From assembly GCA_035610365.1 (NCBI GenBank), contig CM069439.1, positions 17,497,533-17,561,532 of the forward strand: a stretch of 64,000 bases of DNA. The letters run 5' to 3'. Positions 33,048 through 44,659 of the stretch are shown in pieces; within the stretch, counting starts at the first letter, position 1, and each line of letters starts with the position of its first letter. A model generated the notes under the pieces. That model made no database searches, was not told the DNA's origin, and saw nothing but the letters and a program-made list of their open reading frames with translations. Position numbers and translations under genes: made by a program. This DNA is from Aquatica leii. Taxonomy: Eukaryota; Arthropoda; Insecta; Coleoptera; Lampyridae.

Positions 33048-34884
33048 AGGGAGATGTGGGTACGGTGCACCAGAGGGTACAATGCACCACCACCATTATT
33101 TCGAAAAGTGTTTTTTTCTCTTGGTATCCTTGATAAAATCTGTCGTCTGCTGGAGCCTCGCATTGTTTGTTCTAGGGATTTAAATGTTATTATATTTTTG
33201 CGTGTCGAAACTAAATATTTCTGGTGTTCTTATAGCGTAAGTAGTACATTTTTCTAATTTAATCGAGTTCATTATAATCTTTAATCTGTTTTTAAAGATA
33301 TATGATACTTTTTTAGACGGAATATAATTAAGAAGTGTTTTATTCTCTTTTTTTGTTAGAACACTGGGGGAATAATGCACTAAAGTACAGTGCACCATGG
33401 TGCATTGTAGCCTCATGCTTGTTTGTCAGTGTAATGGTATTTGGTTGCAGAATATGCTCCAAAAAAGAAAAGGAGAAGAACGTCCGAAAGGAAACTTTGA
33501 TTCCACGGTCATCAAAAAGGCCATGGATTATTACAAAGAGACCAAAACAAAATAAGGAAAACTGCTGAAAAGTTTAGAATCTGTCATACAACACTTCTAA
33601 GGTACATAAAGAAGAATAGGGGCGGTGAAGAAGACAGTCTTTAACCTAATCATGCTGTGAACAAAGTGTTTAGTGATGATTTAGAACAACAGCTGAAAGA
33701 ATACATTGTCTCAGTCAGTAAAATACATTTTGGCCTTACAAAATTACAAGCTAATGAGATGGCTGACGAACTTGCGGTAGCTAATATTTGTAAATTTCAA
33801 AAATTATGGTCCGAGAAAAAAGAACTGGCGAGGATTGGCAGACGAGTTTTCGTAAGAGGAATCTTGGTCTTAGTATTAGGAAACCTGAAGCAGCAAGTTT
33901 TGCAAAAGCTACAGTATTTGACAAAACGACAGTGAACGAATTCTTCGACAATTTCTTATGTAGCTCCGTGACACACCGTCCTCCTCCTAGCAGTTGGATC
34001 CATGACTCAAAATAATGGGGTGCTTGTAACTCCCAGAACTACTTCAGTTGCTTCATTTCCTGAACCTAGTACCTCTACTTCTACTCAACGTGTTAGTCTA
34101 ATGGAAGTTCGCCCCTTCCCCAAAGCTCAAGTGCGTAAACCCAAAAGTGGTGGAATACAAAGGGACAAAAGAAGCATTAACTGCAACTCCTGCAAAGGTG
34201 GACGAAGGGGAAGAAGATGGCCAAGTATTAAGGACGCCCGTGAAGCGGAAACTTTTTGATAACAGCACCAATAAACCTTCTGGCTCAGAAACCGAAATTG
34301 AAGGCTTGTATCATTCCAGATCAAAAGATAGTGGTGGCGATTTCATTAAGAATTTAAATGAAGAAGTGACGACGATGATGAAATCAACATTGAGGACCTA
34401 ATTGAAGTATCGTTTGTCGTAGTGAAAGAGGGAATGGGCAAAGGGCGTTTTTATCTGTTTTTAGTCGGAAAAATCACTACAGTCACAGAAAAATTCGTGT
34501 CGGTCCAGTACATGCAACCAAAAAAAAAATGTTTTTGTGAAGACAGATCAGTCGTACGAATGGTATAAGAAGCAAATTGCAAAAATCTTACCATCCCCGA
34601 AAACGGGTACAACGAAAAGAAGTTCTATACTCTTTTATTTAATTTATTTTCTAAATTCTGTCTTAAAGTGTAATTAAATTTTTAATAATTAAAGCATTTG
34701 TTATCTTTCTATATTTTTTATTTAAATCCCATATTTAATACTGAAAGCAGCATATTTAACCGCAAACCACGTTAAAAAAAAAGGTGAAGTAGGTAATCGC
34801 CAATCTTTATTAAAACGTCTGTATTTTAAGTTATGCCCATATGCCCAATTAAAAAAAAGTGATTTACTGTACCTATACCTCCCC
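33048..34884 (+). mobile_element. pogo/Tigger element with TA duplication, catalytic core deleted
   Basis: The left end AGGGAGATGTGGGTACGGT and the reverse complement of the right end, GGGGAGGTATAGGTACAGT, form imperfect inverted repeats, each next to TA (33046-33047 and 34885-34886). The length is 1837 bases. The + strand carries pieces of a jerky/Tigger transposase: a CENP-B-type DNA-binding region near 33750-33960 (GEDWQTSFRKRNLGLSIRKP, FDKTTVNEFFDN), then directly the C-terminal tail (VRPFPKAQVRKPKSGG). The DDE domain normally between them is absent. Confidence 0.75.
33657..34401 (+). pseudogene. Tigger/jerky-like transposase remnant
   Basis: Helix-turn-helix sequences (FGLTKLQANEMADELAVAN) are followed in another frame by GEDWQTSFRKRNLGLSIRKP and FDKTTVNEFFDNF, the N-terminal part of pogo-type transposases related to CENP-B and jerky. 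A junction near 33960 leads straight to the Ser/Thr- and Lys-rich tail (FPEPSTSTSTQ, VRPFPKAQVRKPK), then a frame change to KRKLFDNSTNKPSGSE. The 200 or so residues of the DDE domain are lost. Inactive. Confidence 0.7.
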
Positions 34885-37050
34885 TAATTCACATTCACAA
34901 ATGTATAATAGATAATAGACCGACCAATTAACATTTTGAGAATAAGTAAGTGAATACAATATGGGCGACAGTGGAAGTGCGAATTTTTAATTTATCATAC
35001 ATACGAAAATATTTCGTATAAAAATAAAATGCAGTTTACTGTTCCAAATCATTCAAAAAAAAGAATTTATTGATTTTTAGTTTTTGCGGATACATAACCT
35101 TCTGGTATTGTAAATGTTTATTATTTGTCTAATTTGAATTTCTTAAAAGCATTGCGAACGGCCACAAGTGATTCTCGATCGCATTCACTAACGAGCTTAG
35201 TTTATACCGCTAACTATTTCATTCGAACTAACCAAGGTGTCCCGTTTTTTCTGTAGTTAAGTGTACTAAGCTGTAGTAGTTTATTACATTAGCAGTCCCG
35301 CGCCGTACATAAGGGCAAAGTCGTGTGGTGCACGACGGTGCCGAAAACATTGTTAAAACAAAATTTATAATGATAAAAAAACCAGTAAGGAATTGCTAGC
35401 TGTTACATTGTTTTTTATTTGTTTATTTTTTTATTTTTACTATTTGAGACGAGGGAATTGAATTACTTCTCGAATAATATGTTTTCCAAATGAGGGTACG
35501 CAATAATAGCATTTATTCGATCGAATACGTAATATGTAACATAATAACATGAATTGTTTGAACAAATCTGATTTTATTCATGTTTAAGCTTAAAAACGAG
35601 CCAACGAGCAAACAAACGTTTTTTTTCTGTCTGAGCTTGCAATGTACGAAACTTTATATATATGAGCGTTGCATCGGTCGCGATTTCATTTGTTGCCTGA
35701 TGCCCGATCGATAATTAACTTAGCGAAGTGAAAAGGTCCATGGGGTAAAAGATATCTGCTTTTGAAACTTTAGTTTTTTGTAGTTTTACAGACTTTATAG
35801 TGATGTGTTTTGTGTTATGAATTAAGGGGAGTTCATCTAAAATTTATTTTTTATTTTAGATTTATTAAAACATTAAAAGCCAAAAACTTGCATCTTAAAA
35901 ATCCTTTTATATTTGATTATATAAACACCATTGTTACTTGAAGTAAATTCAAACAGAATAATTGATAAGCATTAATATTACTATTTATAAAAATTTATAA
36001 ATTTTGAAATAAGTAATGTTGAGAAAATACATTTGAGTTTGAGACGTCGAAACATTTCCATTTTTCATGAATAATTTGTCAATTTGTTTACTTACGTATT
36101 AATGTCTGGATACCAAAACATGCTGATTAAAAGAAAAAGAGAGGAAGAACTGGAAAACCATGTCAAAATTATGCATTTTTTTTTCAAAACCTGAGTCTAC
36201 TTTGCCAAATATTAATAACAACAATAAATACAGCTGAATCCCAATATTCTGAACCTGTACTTGAAACAAGTATCAGCAGCAGACAAGAAACTGATCTTCT
36301 AGAAAACAATCCATCAACATCTTTAAGTTCCGTTGATAATTAGAAATCAACACCTTGAAAAATTACCAGAACGGAAAATATGAGTCAACCTTCGAAATAT
36401 GCTGTACTATGGTCAAAGAAATTACGTCTTAATAATATTCAAGAATTAGTAGAACCTGGCCCTGCTCATTATCAAAACAAAAATGATATTTATCCGAGAG
36501 ATAGTTCGGAGTCGGGGCGTAAGTTTTCCAATAGTTACTTCTTAAGAATTTTACCGAACAAAGAAAAAATTGAGCGTTTTTGGTTGTTGTATTCCGAAAC
36601 AAAAAATTTACTTAACTGCTTCCGTTGCAAAATTTTTAATGACAGCGATTTGAAATCTGTTTGCCTTAGAGATGAATCCGGTTACAATGACTGGCAGCAT
36701 TTAAGTGAACATTTAAACATTCATGAAAAGAGCAAGTTACATATCGAAAATGTTCTAAAATTGTTAGATCTTTCCAACCGTTTTAATAAGATTGAAATAA
36801 TTGATTCTGAAATTGAAAATGTAATAAACAGAGAAACTAAATACTGGCAAGCTGTTATAGAGAGAATTTTCTACGTGATTCAGTTTTTAGGTCAGCAAAA
36901 TTTAGCTTTTCGTGGAAGTAGTAATAAGTTGTTTGAGAAAAACAATGGTAACTTTTTAAAATGCATAGAAATGATTTCCAAATTCGACTCGATTATGTCA
37001 GAACATACAAAACGCTCTCTAATAAAAGATCACAAAAACTATCTCGGGGT

Positions 37051-37815
37051 ATATTGTGAGAGAGGAGGTACAGGTAGCAAAAATAAGAGTAGAGACAGGA
37101 AAAAGGGCTATAAAATACGAGGAAGAACTGAGGGAAAGAACAGAATGCAAAATACTGCAAGAATGTTGGAAAGAGATAAAGGGAGGAAAAGCGAAGTAAG
37201 GGCAAGAGGGCAGAGAAGAGTATTACAAAAGAAACTGGTACGCAAGAAAAAAAGTGGAAACATTAAGAGAAGAGAGAGTAGGGGTAAGAGAAGAAATAAT
37301 AAGGAGAGAGGGACATCGAACAACAAGAAAGATGGACAAGGATAAAAGAGGGCAGATATAATAGGAATTATAAAAATATTAAGGGTGAAAGGGTGCCAGA
37401 ATATTTAAAGGATAGAGAGAATAGAAACAACTAAAAGAAAAAAATAATAGCACGGTTCAGATGTGGGAACGAGGAGTTAGGTAACAAATACTGGAAAAAA
37501 GGAAAAGAAAAGATGTGCAGGCTATGTGGAGAAGAGACGGAGGACCTCAACCACATGAAAGATAAATGCAGGGAATTAAGAGAAGAGGTTATGAAAATAG
37601 AGGAAATCTTTGACGAAAAAGGGAATGGAGCGAAGTGGATGGAAAAAGTATGGAGAAGGAGGAAAAAGTTAAGAGGAAAGGAGGGATAATGAAATGTATT
37701 TCATAAAAAAAAATATGTAAATTGTAAATAAAATGTAAATAGAATGTAAGGTAATTGTAAATAGTTGAAGCACGAAATAATTTGTAAGCGTAAGCAACAA
37801 ATAAAGTTAAACTTA
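37051..37815 (+). mobile_element. 5'-truncated LINE insertion with target duplication
   Basis: The host hAT sequence TATCTCGGGG occurs just before (about 37041-37050) and again just after (about 37817-37826) this purine-rich block, giving a target-site duplication of about 10-12 bases. The block encodes a LINE ORF2 C-terminus: RYNRNYKNIKGERVPEYLK, then CRLCGEETEDLNHM with a Cys-Cys-His-Cys arrangement, then a stop and a short A/T-rich 3' UTR ending AATAAAG. It looks like the jockey/R1-type elements common in insects. Confidence 0.8.
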
Positions 37816-38008
37816 TATCTCGGGGATTAAATACAAAATGAAGTAATCAACTTGATCGGTGAAAATATCAATTCCAAAATTTTAGAACTAACTAAAAAGG
37901 CAAAATATTCCATATTATTAGACTGCACTCCTGACTCTAAATCACCAAGAACAAATTTTAGTTTGTATAAGATTTGTTAATTTAAAGAGCACGGGAATTA
38001 GTATAGAA

Positions 38009-40590
38009 CAGGGGTCTCCAAACTACGGTCCGCAGGCCAACACCGGCCCGCAAGCGTCACCAATCCGGCTGGTATCCGGTCCCCCTTTAATTTATTTTGA
38101 TAAATTAAATCAAACAAAGTAATTATACAAAATAATAATCAGATGTTTTATTTACAAACTAAAAATACAATAATCCACAAAACTAAATTATTAAACATTA
38201 AATTAGTATAGGTACGTATAAGTAGTTAATGAGATTTATGCAGCTGTGACTTTCCATTGACGATCGTTTGCAGTTGTGGATTAAATTTAGTTGTGCCAAT
38301 TATTAGAAGCGACTTAAGATGCTCGTCAGTTAACTTTGATCTGTAAACATTTTTTGTGTATTTCATTTTGGAAAATCTTTTTTCGCACAGGTAAGTCGTT
38401 CCAAAAATGGTAAAATAGCCACGAGCAAATTTATGCACCTGATCAAACTGTGTGAGTGGAAGACTCTTATAAAATTCTAGTAATGATGAGTTTTGATATT
38501 TTTCTTTAAAAATATCGCTACATTGCAAGTCAATGATTTCCATTTGAAGATCTGATGGAAGGGTTTCTATATCGGTGATAAATGGATTCTGGAAGATCTT
38601 GATGTCATTTGCAATTGCGTCAATATCAGAAAAACGAGATTCAAAATTTATTTTTAAAGTCCCCAAAGCTTCAGTTGCAAAATCAATGGGAAATGGAGTG
38701 TCAGTTTGCTGACTGAACACGTATTAAAATGCGTGAAACATTTTTTATTTAATTGTGATTGAAACAAAGCGAATTTCTGTCGGAATGACTTAATATGGGT
38801 GTGCAAATCAGGCAGAAGCTGATTTTCTCCTTGCAATCGTAAATTAAGGTCGTTCATATGTTTAGTCAAATCTGGATAAAATGATAACTTCCCTAACCAG
38901 TCATCGTTTTGCAACTGCGCGAGTGGACGATTCTTTTCGTTCAAAAAAATTTCTATTATTTATCGTAGCTCAAAAAATCGGGTAAGAACTTTTCTACAAG
39001 TATCTGATAAAGTTGGTAACCGATATGATTGGCTTTAAAACTTCTGACATATCCAAGCATTTTGCGCACAAGGACTGTTGATGGATGATACAATGTACTA
39101 TTAATGGTTTTGATCTACCATCATTTTCAACGGCCTTTGATACGAGAGCAACCACACCTTTATTTATTCCATACATATTTTTGCCACCATCAGTGGTAAT
39201 GGATTTCAAGTTTTTCCATTTAAGATTGCTTTTCTGAACAGCATTTTCAACTCCTCTAAATATCTTCACCAGTGGTCGTGCCGTGAATGCTATGAACATC
39301 TAAAAGCTCTTCATACACTTTGTAATGTTTATCTACCCCTCGAATAAAAATTAGTAGTATCTGAAACATCCGTCGACTCATCTAGGGTCAGAGATAACCA
39401 CTCTAGGAGACGATTTTTGTCGTTTAATATATTTTCTGCAACTTCATCAATTCTTCGAGCCACATTGTTTGCTGACAAACTTATGTTTTTAAATAAATTA
39501 GCCTTTTCTGAACACAATTCTTCTGCCGCTGCAATTATGCAATCCTTGATTAATTTACCGCCAGTAAATGGTTTCCCATGTTTTGCAATGGAATGAGTTA
39601 CGCGAAAACTAGCACAAGTTGCGGCTTCTTGTTCACTATTGACTTTTTTGAACAAGAATTGTTGAGATTTCAACTTGCGCTTCATTGATTCAAATTTTTC
39701 AGATCTTAAGCTTCCCGTAAATTTTGAGTAATTCTGAGAATGCATAGTCTCATAATGTCGTTTTATATCGTACTCTTTGAGGACGGCTATGGTTACATTA
39801 CAAATTAAACACGTTGCCTTATTATTTGACTCGATTACAAAATATTGACAGCCCCATTGCTCTTTAAATGTTCTGCACTCACTATCTATTTTTCGTTTCT
39901 TTTCCATATTTGTCAATTCATACACAAAGCACGTAACTTCGAATCAAAATAATATTTAGGTTTAGCACCAACAACCACAGTACATACACGCAATCAATCC
40001 GTTATTTCCACCATGACAATTTGCGTACGTGAGGAGGCGCACCACGCCACAATTTGCTACTACGACAGCATACATACAAAGGGCTCGACAAAGGTACATT
40101 GGCGCCGGGGTGCCAGATAAAAGTTGCTGCTCCTAAAAACCCCAAAAATAAACAATAACTCGAGTCTGAGAATTATTTATCTGCAACTTCTTGGAAACAA
40201 ACATGCAACGTAGTTGAAAATGAAAACTATACCTAAAATAAACAATCGTAAATTTAAAGGATATGCTACAAATACGTATAATAATATTAATAATCGGTTT
40301 ACATTTGTAAGAGCAACACTTACAAAGTAATATCTTAACACCAATGTTACGAATGACGTATTTTTTGTAGTATTTATGTATGTACAAGTACATAAGTATA
40401 TACATAATACACGTACGAATTTTACATATTTAATTCATAAGCAGTAGTTTTTAATTTATATTTTATATTTATACCATTAATAAAGAAATAAAGATTTGAG
40501 AATTAGTAATTCTTCTGGCTAGACCTTGGCCCTTTGGGCTTTGTTGAGCAATCAGTCTGGCCCTTAGGCTAAAAAGTTTGGAGACCCCTG
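38009..40590 (-). mobile_element. Nested hAT element (GTF2IRD2-like) with 8-base target duplication
   Basis: It starts CAGGGGTCTCCAAACT and ends AGTTTGGAGACCCCTG, a perfect 16-base inverted repeat. The flanking octamers are GTATAGAA (38001-38008) and GTACAGAA (40591-40598), seven of eight identical, as expected for hAT. The 2582-base element carries a - strand transposase with few breaks. It is inserted in the middle of hAT copy A, so it is younger than that element. Confidence 0.93.
38226..39925 (-). pseudogene. GTF2IRD2-like hAT transposase, lightly damaged
   Basis: It begins near 39925. Residues ~40-65 form a BED-like finger (CLICNVTIAVLKEYDIKRHY ... H). The catalytic domain starts LSLTLDESTDVSDTT. 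After a frame change near 39330 it continues RGVENAVQKSNLKWKNL, ITTDGGKNMYG and HCIIHQQSLCAK. Then come NDDWLGKLSFYPDLTKHMND and a last frame (38720-38226) with the dimerisation signature TTYLCEKRFSKMKYTKN. Only about three or four frame breaks are visible, so it decayed recently. The protein family is the hAT group that also gave vertebrate GTF2IRD2 its C-terminus. Confidence 0.85.
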
Positions 40591-42789
40591 GTACAGAAGA
40601 ACATTTTTTATTATTTTGTCCTATAGATGATGTGTCGGGTGAAGGCTTGACAAAATTTCTTTTGTCGGCGTTAGAGAAAGAAGGCTTAAACATCAACGAT
40701 TTGCGGGGTTAGGGTTAGGACAATTGGGCAAATACGCGTGGTAGGCATAATGGTCTACAAAAAAAAATTTTGGTTTCAATCCGCGAGCTTTCTTTGTTCC
40801 TTGTTGCAATCATACCCTAAATTTAGTCGTCAATGATGCCGCAAAATCGAATACTTTAAGCATCAATTTTTTTCTTTAGTTCAAGAACTGTTTGTATTTT
40901 TTTCAGCTTCTACTAAACGCTGGTCAATTCTGAAGTCTAATTTATGTAATGTAACAAATTTAACTTTAAAACCTTTATCGGATACTCGATGGTCTAGTAG
41001 AATATGTGCAATAACTCCTTTAAGGTAACAACTTGGGGAGGTTTATCTGTTTGAAATAAGCGAAGGAAACTTTGCAAATACTGTAAAAAATTTGGCTGCA
41101 TCGTTGGCCAAAAAATTGTAAAATTTTGAGTTCATTTGCATTCTTATATTGTGGTATAATATTTTAAGTAAAGTTCATATTGTTAGTAAATTATTCAAAA
41201 ACCGAACTTTGATGTTGCTTAGTATTGTAATCATTTAAATACTTTGAATAATTTTTTGAAAGCTTATCGCTCCGATAAAGGTTTTAATGATCTATTGATT
41301 GATGCTAAAGAAATAGCGTCCAGCTTAGACATAGCACCTAAATTCAAAAAACAAAGAGGTCTAAGGCCGCGAAAAATAAAAAAAACATTTTGATTATGAA
41401 TGTGACAATGAACCGATCCACGACGAAACTTTAAAGTTCAAAGTTGATTGTTTTTTAATGCTCTAGATGTAATCATAACATCAGGTGGATGAGAGATTAC
41501 AATTAATTTCTTCTTACTCTAATAATTTCGCGTTTTTATGGAATATTGATAGATTTAAAAATTATTCTGAAAACGAACAATTACAATTATGTCAAAAAGT
41601 TGAAAATTTATTAAACGACAAAACTCACAATGAACGAGACATAACTGCCGTGGAACTTGTTAAAGAATTGCAATATTTACAAAATTTTGATAAAAAAGTT
41701 ATTACGTCTCCAGAAGAAATTTTAAATTATATAACAATTAACAAGTTAGTATTTTATTAATAATGCCGGTTTCTGTTGCTACCGCAAAACGATCTTTTTC
41801 AAAACTCAAAATAATAAAAAATTATTTAAGATCGACCATGGGGCAAAACCGACTAAGTAATCTTGCTATCATTTCAATAGAAACGGATTAGCTAAAAGAA
41901 TTAGACACCGAAGATTTAATTAAACAATTTGCAAAAATTAAAGCACGGAAAGCTCAATTCACTTAGCTAAAATATTAATAACAATACCTAATCGATTTGC
42001 ATTATTAAAATAATATATTGTTTTGTTTTTATTTGTCGATCAGTTTCGTCCTGTGATATATAAACGAGTATTTTTAATGTTTCAAATATTTTTTTTATTT
42101 CTTGTGCTTTTGCATCATATATTACATTTGAAACTAAAATACAAAAATTTTGAGTTGTAATACTGTTAGAATATGTTTCTGTTTTCTATGTTTATAATTA
42201 TGTTATCTACCTCAAAGAAAAAATACCTGTATGGCTTATGGCTTATACTTGTAAAATATAAAAATGAAAATACTTTTTAAAATTATTTTTTAATAGTAGA
42301 ATAATACCTAACTTAACCCGTATCTGTACTCACATATGAACGCAATACAAATTTGGGGCGTTATTTTAAATTTGCACAAGGGCGCCAAAAGTGCTAGGCG
42401 CGGGCCTGTTACGAAGTTGTTAAAATTTAATACACTGCCCATTTTTAGCTTAACAAAGAAAACATTTAGGTGACTGAAAACTACAGAATTTGTATAATTT
42501 ACTAGAAGTGCGGGTGCCAGGTGGACTATGGCTGAGTCTCTCTTTCCACTTAGCGCTGCTACAAGACAACTATTTTTTCAATGTATCAATTTTTTCCATA
42601 CGATCGACACGAGTAATTTTTTCTTTAAAAAATCTACAAAATTTTTAATAATTATTTTACTAATAATTCAACAAATATTTAAAAACGCGCGGGTTTTGGG
42701 TGTCCAGGTAATTTTAACAAAGTCGGTAATATAAAATAAATGAGTAATTAAGAATAACTACGTATAAAAACAACAAATAAAAGACCCTC

Positions 42790-42856
42790 ATTTTAGTCAT
42801 TTCTCCGAGGCGGCGATCAAATCAGTTCCGGTCGTGTAAAACTAGGGAAAGAAATG
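42790..42856 (+). pseudogene. Displaced fragment of ORP exon 10 with its splice acceptor
   Basis: ATTTTAG then TCATTTCTCCGAGG, GGCGATCAAATCA, TTCCGGTCGTGTAAAACTAG and GGAAAGAAATG closely match the start of exon 10 of the ORP gene (20078-20150), including the last bases of the intron before it. About six bases are missing in the middle (the CTGCATC stretch), and an in-frame TAA arises. Similarity stops on both sides. The copy is about 22.7 kb from the source and on the same strand. Because the intron edge is included it was copied from DNA or unspliced RNA. Confidence 0.75.
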
Positions 42857-43409
42857 AAAAAAATGTATTTAATTTTGTGTTTCCCCGTGACAAATGTTAT
42901 TTTTTATTTTCGCAATCGACTCTCTATGTTATAGATTATAGTTATGAATGCAAGTGTAATAGGTATAATAAAGATTTAGTAAAAATTTGAATAAACCTAG
43001 TTACTCATAGAAATGTCCGTACTATTTGCTAAATACCTCTAGGAATTTCATGATTGTTTCCAAGATGATTAAGGTCGTCATCAGTGTTTTACCGTGTTAT
43101 TTGATTTGTGTTAAATAAACGAGTCGGTCACAAATTTTTGATTTCTTTATTATAACAAATAGTTTTACAAGCTATGTGCATAGGAATGTATAGCGGTAGC
43201 TCTATAAAATACTGTGCAAAATATCATTTCTTTTTGACTGCTCTACATTCCTATGGGACTAGGACGAATATTGCACATCTATAAAAAAATTAAAATATAT
43301 ATTTATACAAGCCTAGGAAGACAATAGCGACGTCGTATACTGGACTTTTTAATACTGCAACGGTTATTACTGGTAATATTAAAAAAATCTATATAAAAAT
43401 AAAGTTGTC

Positions 43410-43723
43410 TTATAAAAGAAAAATTGCGGCAGCTACTATAATAAATGTACTGTGTAAACATCCGCCAGTGTTTGGTGTTGGAATCGTAGGTTGAAGCGTA
43501 GATGTGCTGACGGTTTCGGAATTCGCAGTTGTAAATATTCTAAACCCACTTCCTTCAGTTAAATCTTCGTCATCGTTCAAACCAGGATTATAACTAATTG
43601 GTTTTTTAATTGACAAATTTCCATTACATAAATTGGTGTTGCAATAACAATATTCTATAAAGTTGGCAAGTTTGCAGTCGTTGAAGTACACATCTTCGCA
43701 TGCCATATTAATAATTGTATCAC
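43410..43723 (-). CDS. Last exon of a GPI-anchored Ly6/uPAR-type protein
   Basis: On the - strand a splice acceptor (ATTTTAG at 43730-43724) opens a frame of about 104 codons. It reads INMACEDVYFNDCKLANF, then YCYCNTNLCNG. This is the C-terminal half of a three-finger Ly6 fold, whose end is marked by closely spaced cysteines and the final 'CN' pair. A Ser/Thr/Pro-rich stalk follows, then a small-residue site (NTGG) and a hydrophobic tail (HSTFIIVAAAIFLL) at the stop, as in GPI-anchored proteins such as the insect quiver/sleepless and boudin group. The exons with the signal peptide and first cysteines were not found in the next several kb. Confidence 0.65.
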
Positions 43724-43933
43724 CTAAAATTAAAACAAATTAATATAATAAGAGTTTTCTAGTATATGAAATGTTAAAGACTATTAGTACAACTCTTGGT
43801 GTGAAAAAACAGAGCTAGAAACTGGGCCTTTTACTAAGGGATCTAATCTAGGTTTTACACATGCACGTTTTTGTGGTTTTATTTTTGATGAATAACATAG
43901 TTTGACACAACATTTTATACAATATATATCTAG

Positions 43934-44091
43934 AGTTCGCGTAATTTGTAAAGGACCTGTCACGTGATATACGCAGTACACAAAATTGATACGACAAATC
44001 CATTCTTTACAATTATAATACAATAATTGGCGATTTGCTAGACCAACTGTCTTTAGAAAACCGCACAGGTCCTTTATAAACTACACGAACT
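43934..44091. mobile_element. MITE copy with AAAGGACC / GGTCCTTT ends, longer form
   Basis: AGTTCGCGTAATTTGTAAAG at the left faces CTTTATAAACTACACGAACT at the right, an inverted repeat of about 30 bases including AAAGGACCTGT. The interior matches the copy at 30659-30771. It lies immediately upstream (in gene sense) of the Ly6 exon, so it is in that gene's intron. Confidence 0.65.
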
Positions 44092-44659
44092 TTAATAACT
44101 TCTTTAATATTTAAAGTCTATAAATTTGTTCATAATAAATGGTCTTTGTACTAAGAAGACAAAGTCGAGATTCAACTGAGATAGCTTTGTAATTATTACT
44201 AACTGAACGAACCAACTCCTTTTTACGGTAATCATCATGACAAAAATCACGGAATTTTTCTTGGTGTGAAGTGTAGTACAAAACCGATATAACGTCGGTG
44301 GACGTCAATTATCAAGCGCGTTCGTTTGTGTTAGAATCGACGGATGTAAAGAACCATGTCAGATAAAGTTGTTCGTTAAGTGATAAAAGCTGCTAATCAA
44401 ACCGATCAGCCCTACTACATTTAGTACCAACCAGATCGCGTATTAAAGTTATCTCAACGTCAGCAATAAAATAATCTTTATAAGTTTTCAGTTTAATTAT
44501 CTTCACCCAACGAGAAATAGCTTTGTACTTTTACTGTAGTAGAGATTGCGCACAGTCTTTAAAAATGCAATTATTTCGCTTTTATTTTAATCTACTTGAA
44601 GACGTAAAATAAATCAAACCAAATTTATATTTAATATGAATCACAACCACACTAAATTG

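Larger units (their letters stand above)
36100..41965 (+). pseudogene. TTF-type hAT transposase, copy A
   Basis: The frame 36380-37050 gives the TTF-type zinc-finger region (IYPRDSSESGRKFSNSYF, CFRCKIFNDSD, WQHLSEHLNIHEKS) and the start of the DUF4371/transposase domain (VIQFLGQQNLAFRGS). It then resumes past the insertions with fragments of the catalytic region (TLSINFFSLVQELFVFFSAS, LKPLSDTRWSS). The C-terminal hAT dimerisation region follows near 41760 (MPVSVATAKRSFSKLKII). This resembles ZMYM1-like and other TTF-finger hAT proteins. Stops, frameshifts and two insertions make it inactive. Confidence 0.8.
35293..42408 (+). mobile_element. hAT element copy A (TTF/DUF4371 type) with two nested insertions
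   Basis: It starts CAGTCCCGCGCCGTACATAA and ends, in reverse complement, CAGGCCCGCGCCTAGCAC. Copy B at 57533-60845 has the same ends and the same 5' leader (GGGCAAAGTCGTGTGG and onward). The total span is 7116 bases, of which about 770 belong to a LINE insertion (37051-37815) and 2582 to another hAT (38009-40590). Without them it is close to 3.8 kb. The flanks TACATTAG and TTACGAAG are only weakly alike, so the 8-base duplication is uncertain. Confidence 0.85.

Noticed and set aside
36993-37326. - strand Leu/Phe-rich frames of 70 and 72 residues
   Set aside because: They are reverse translations of the purine-rich LINE insertion, and low-complexity pyrimidine runs explain the hydrophobicity.
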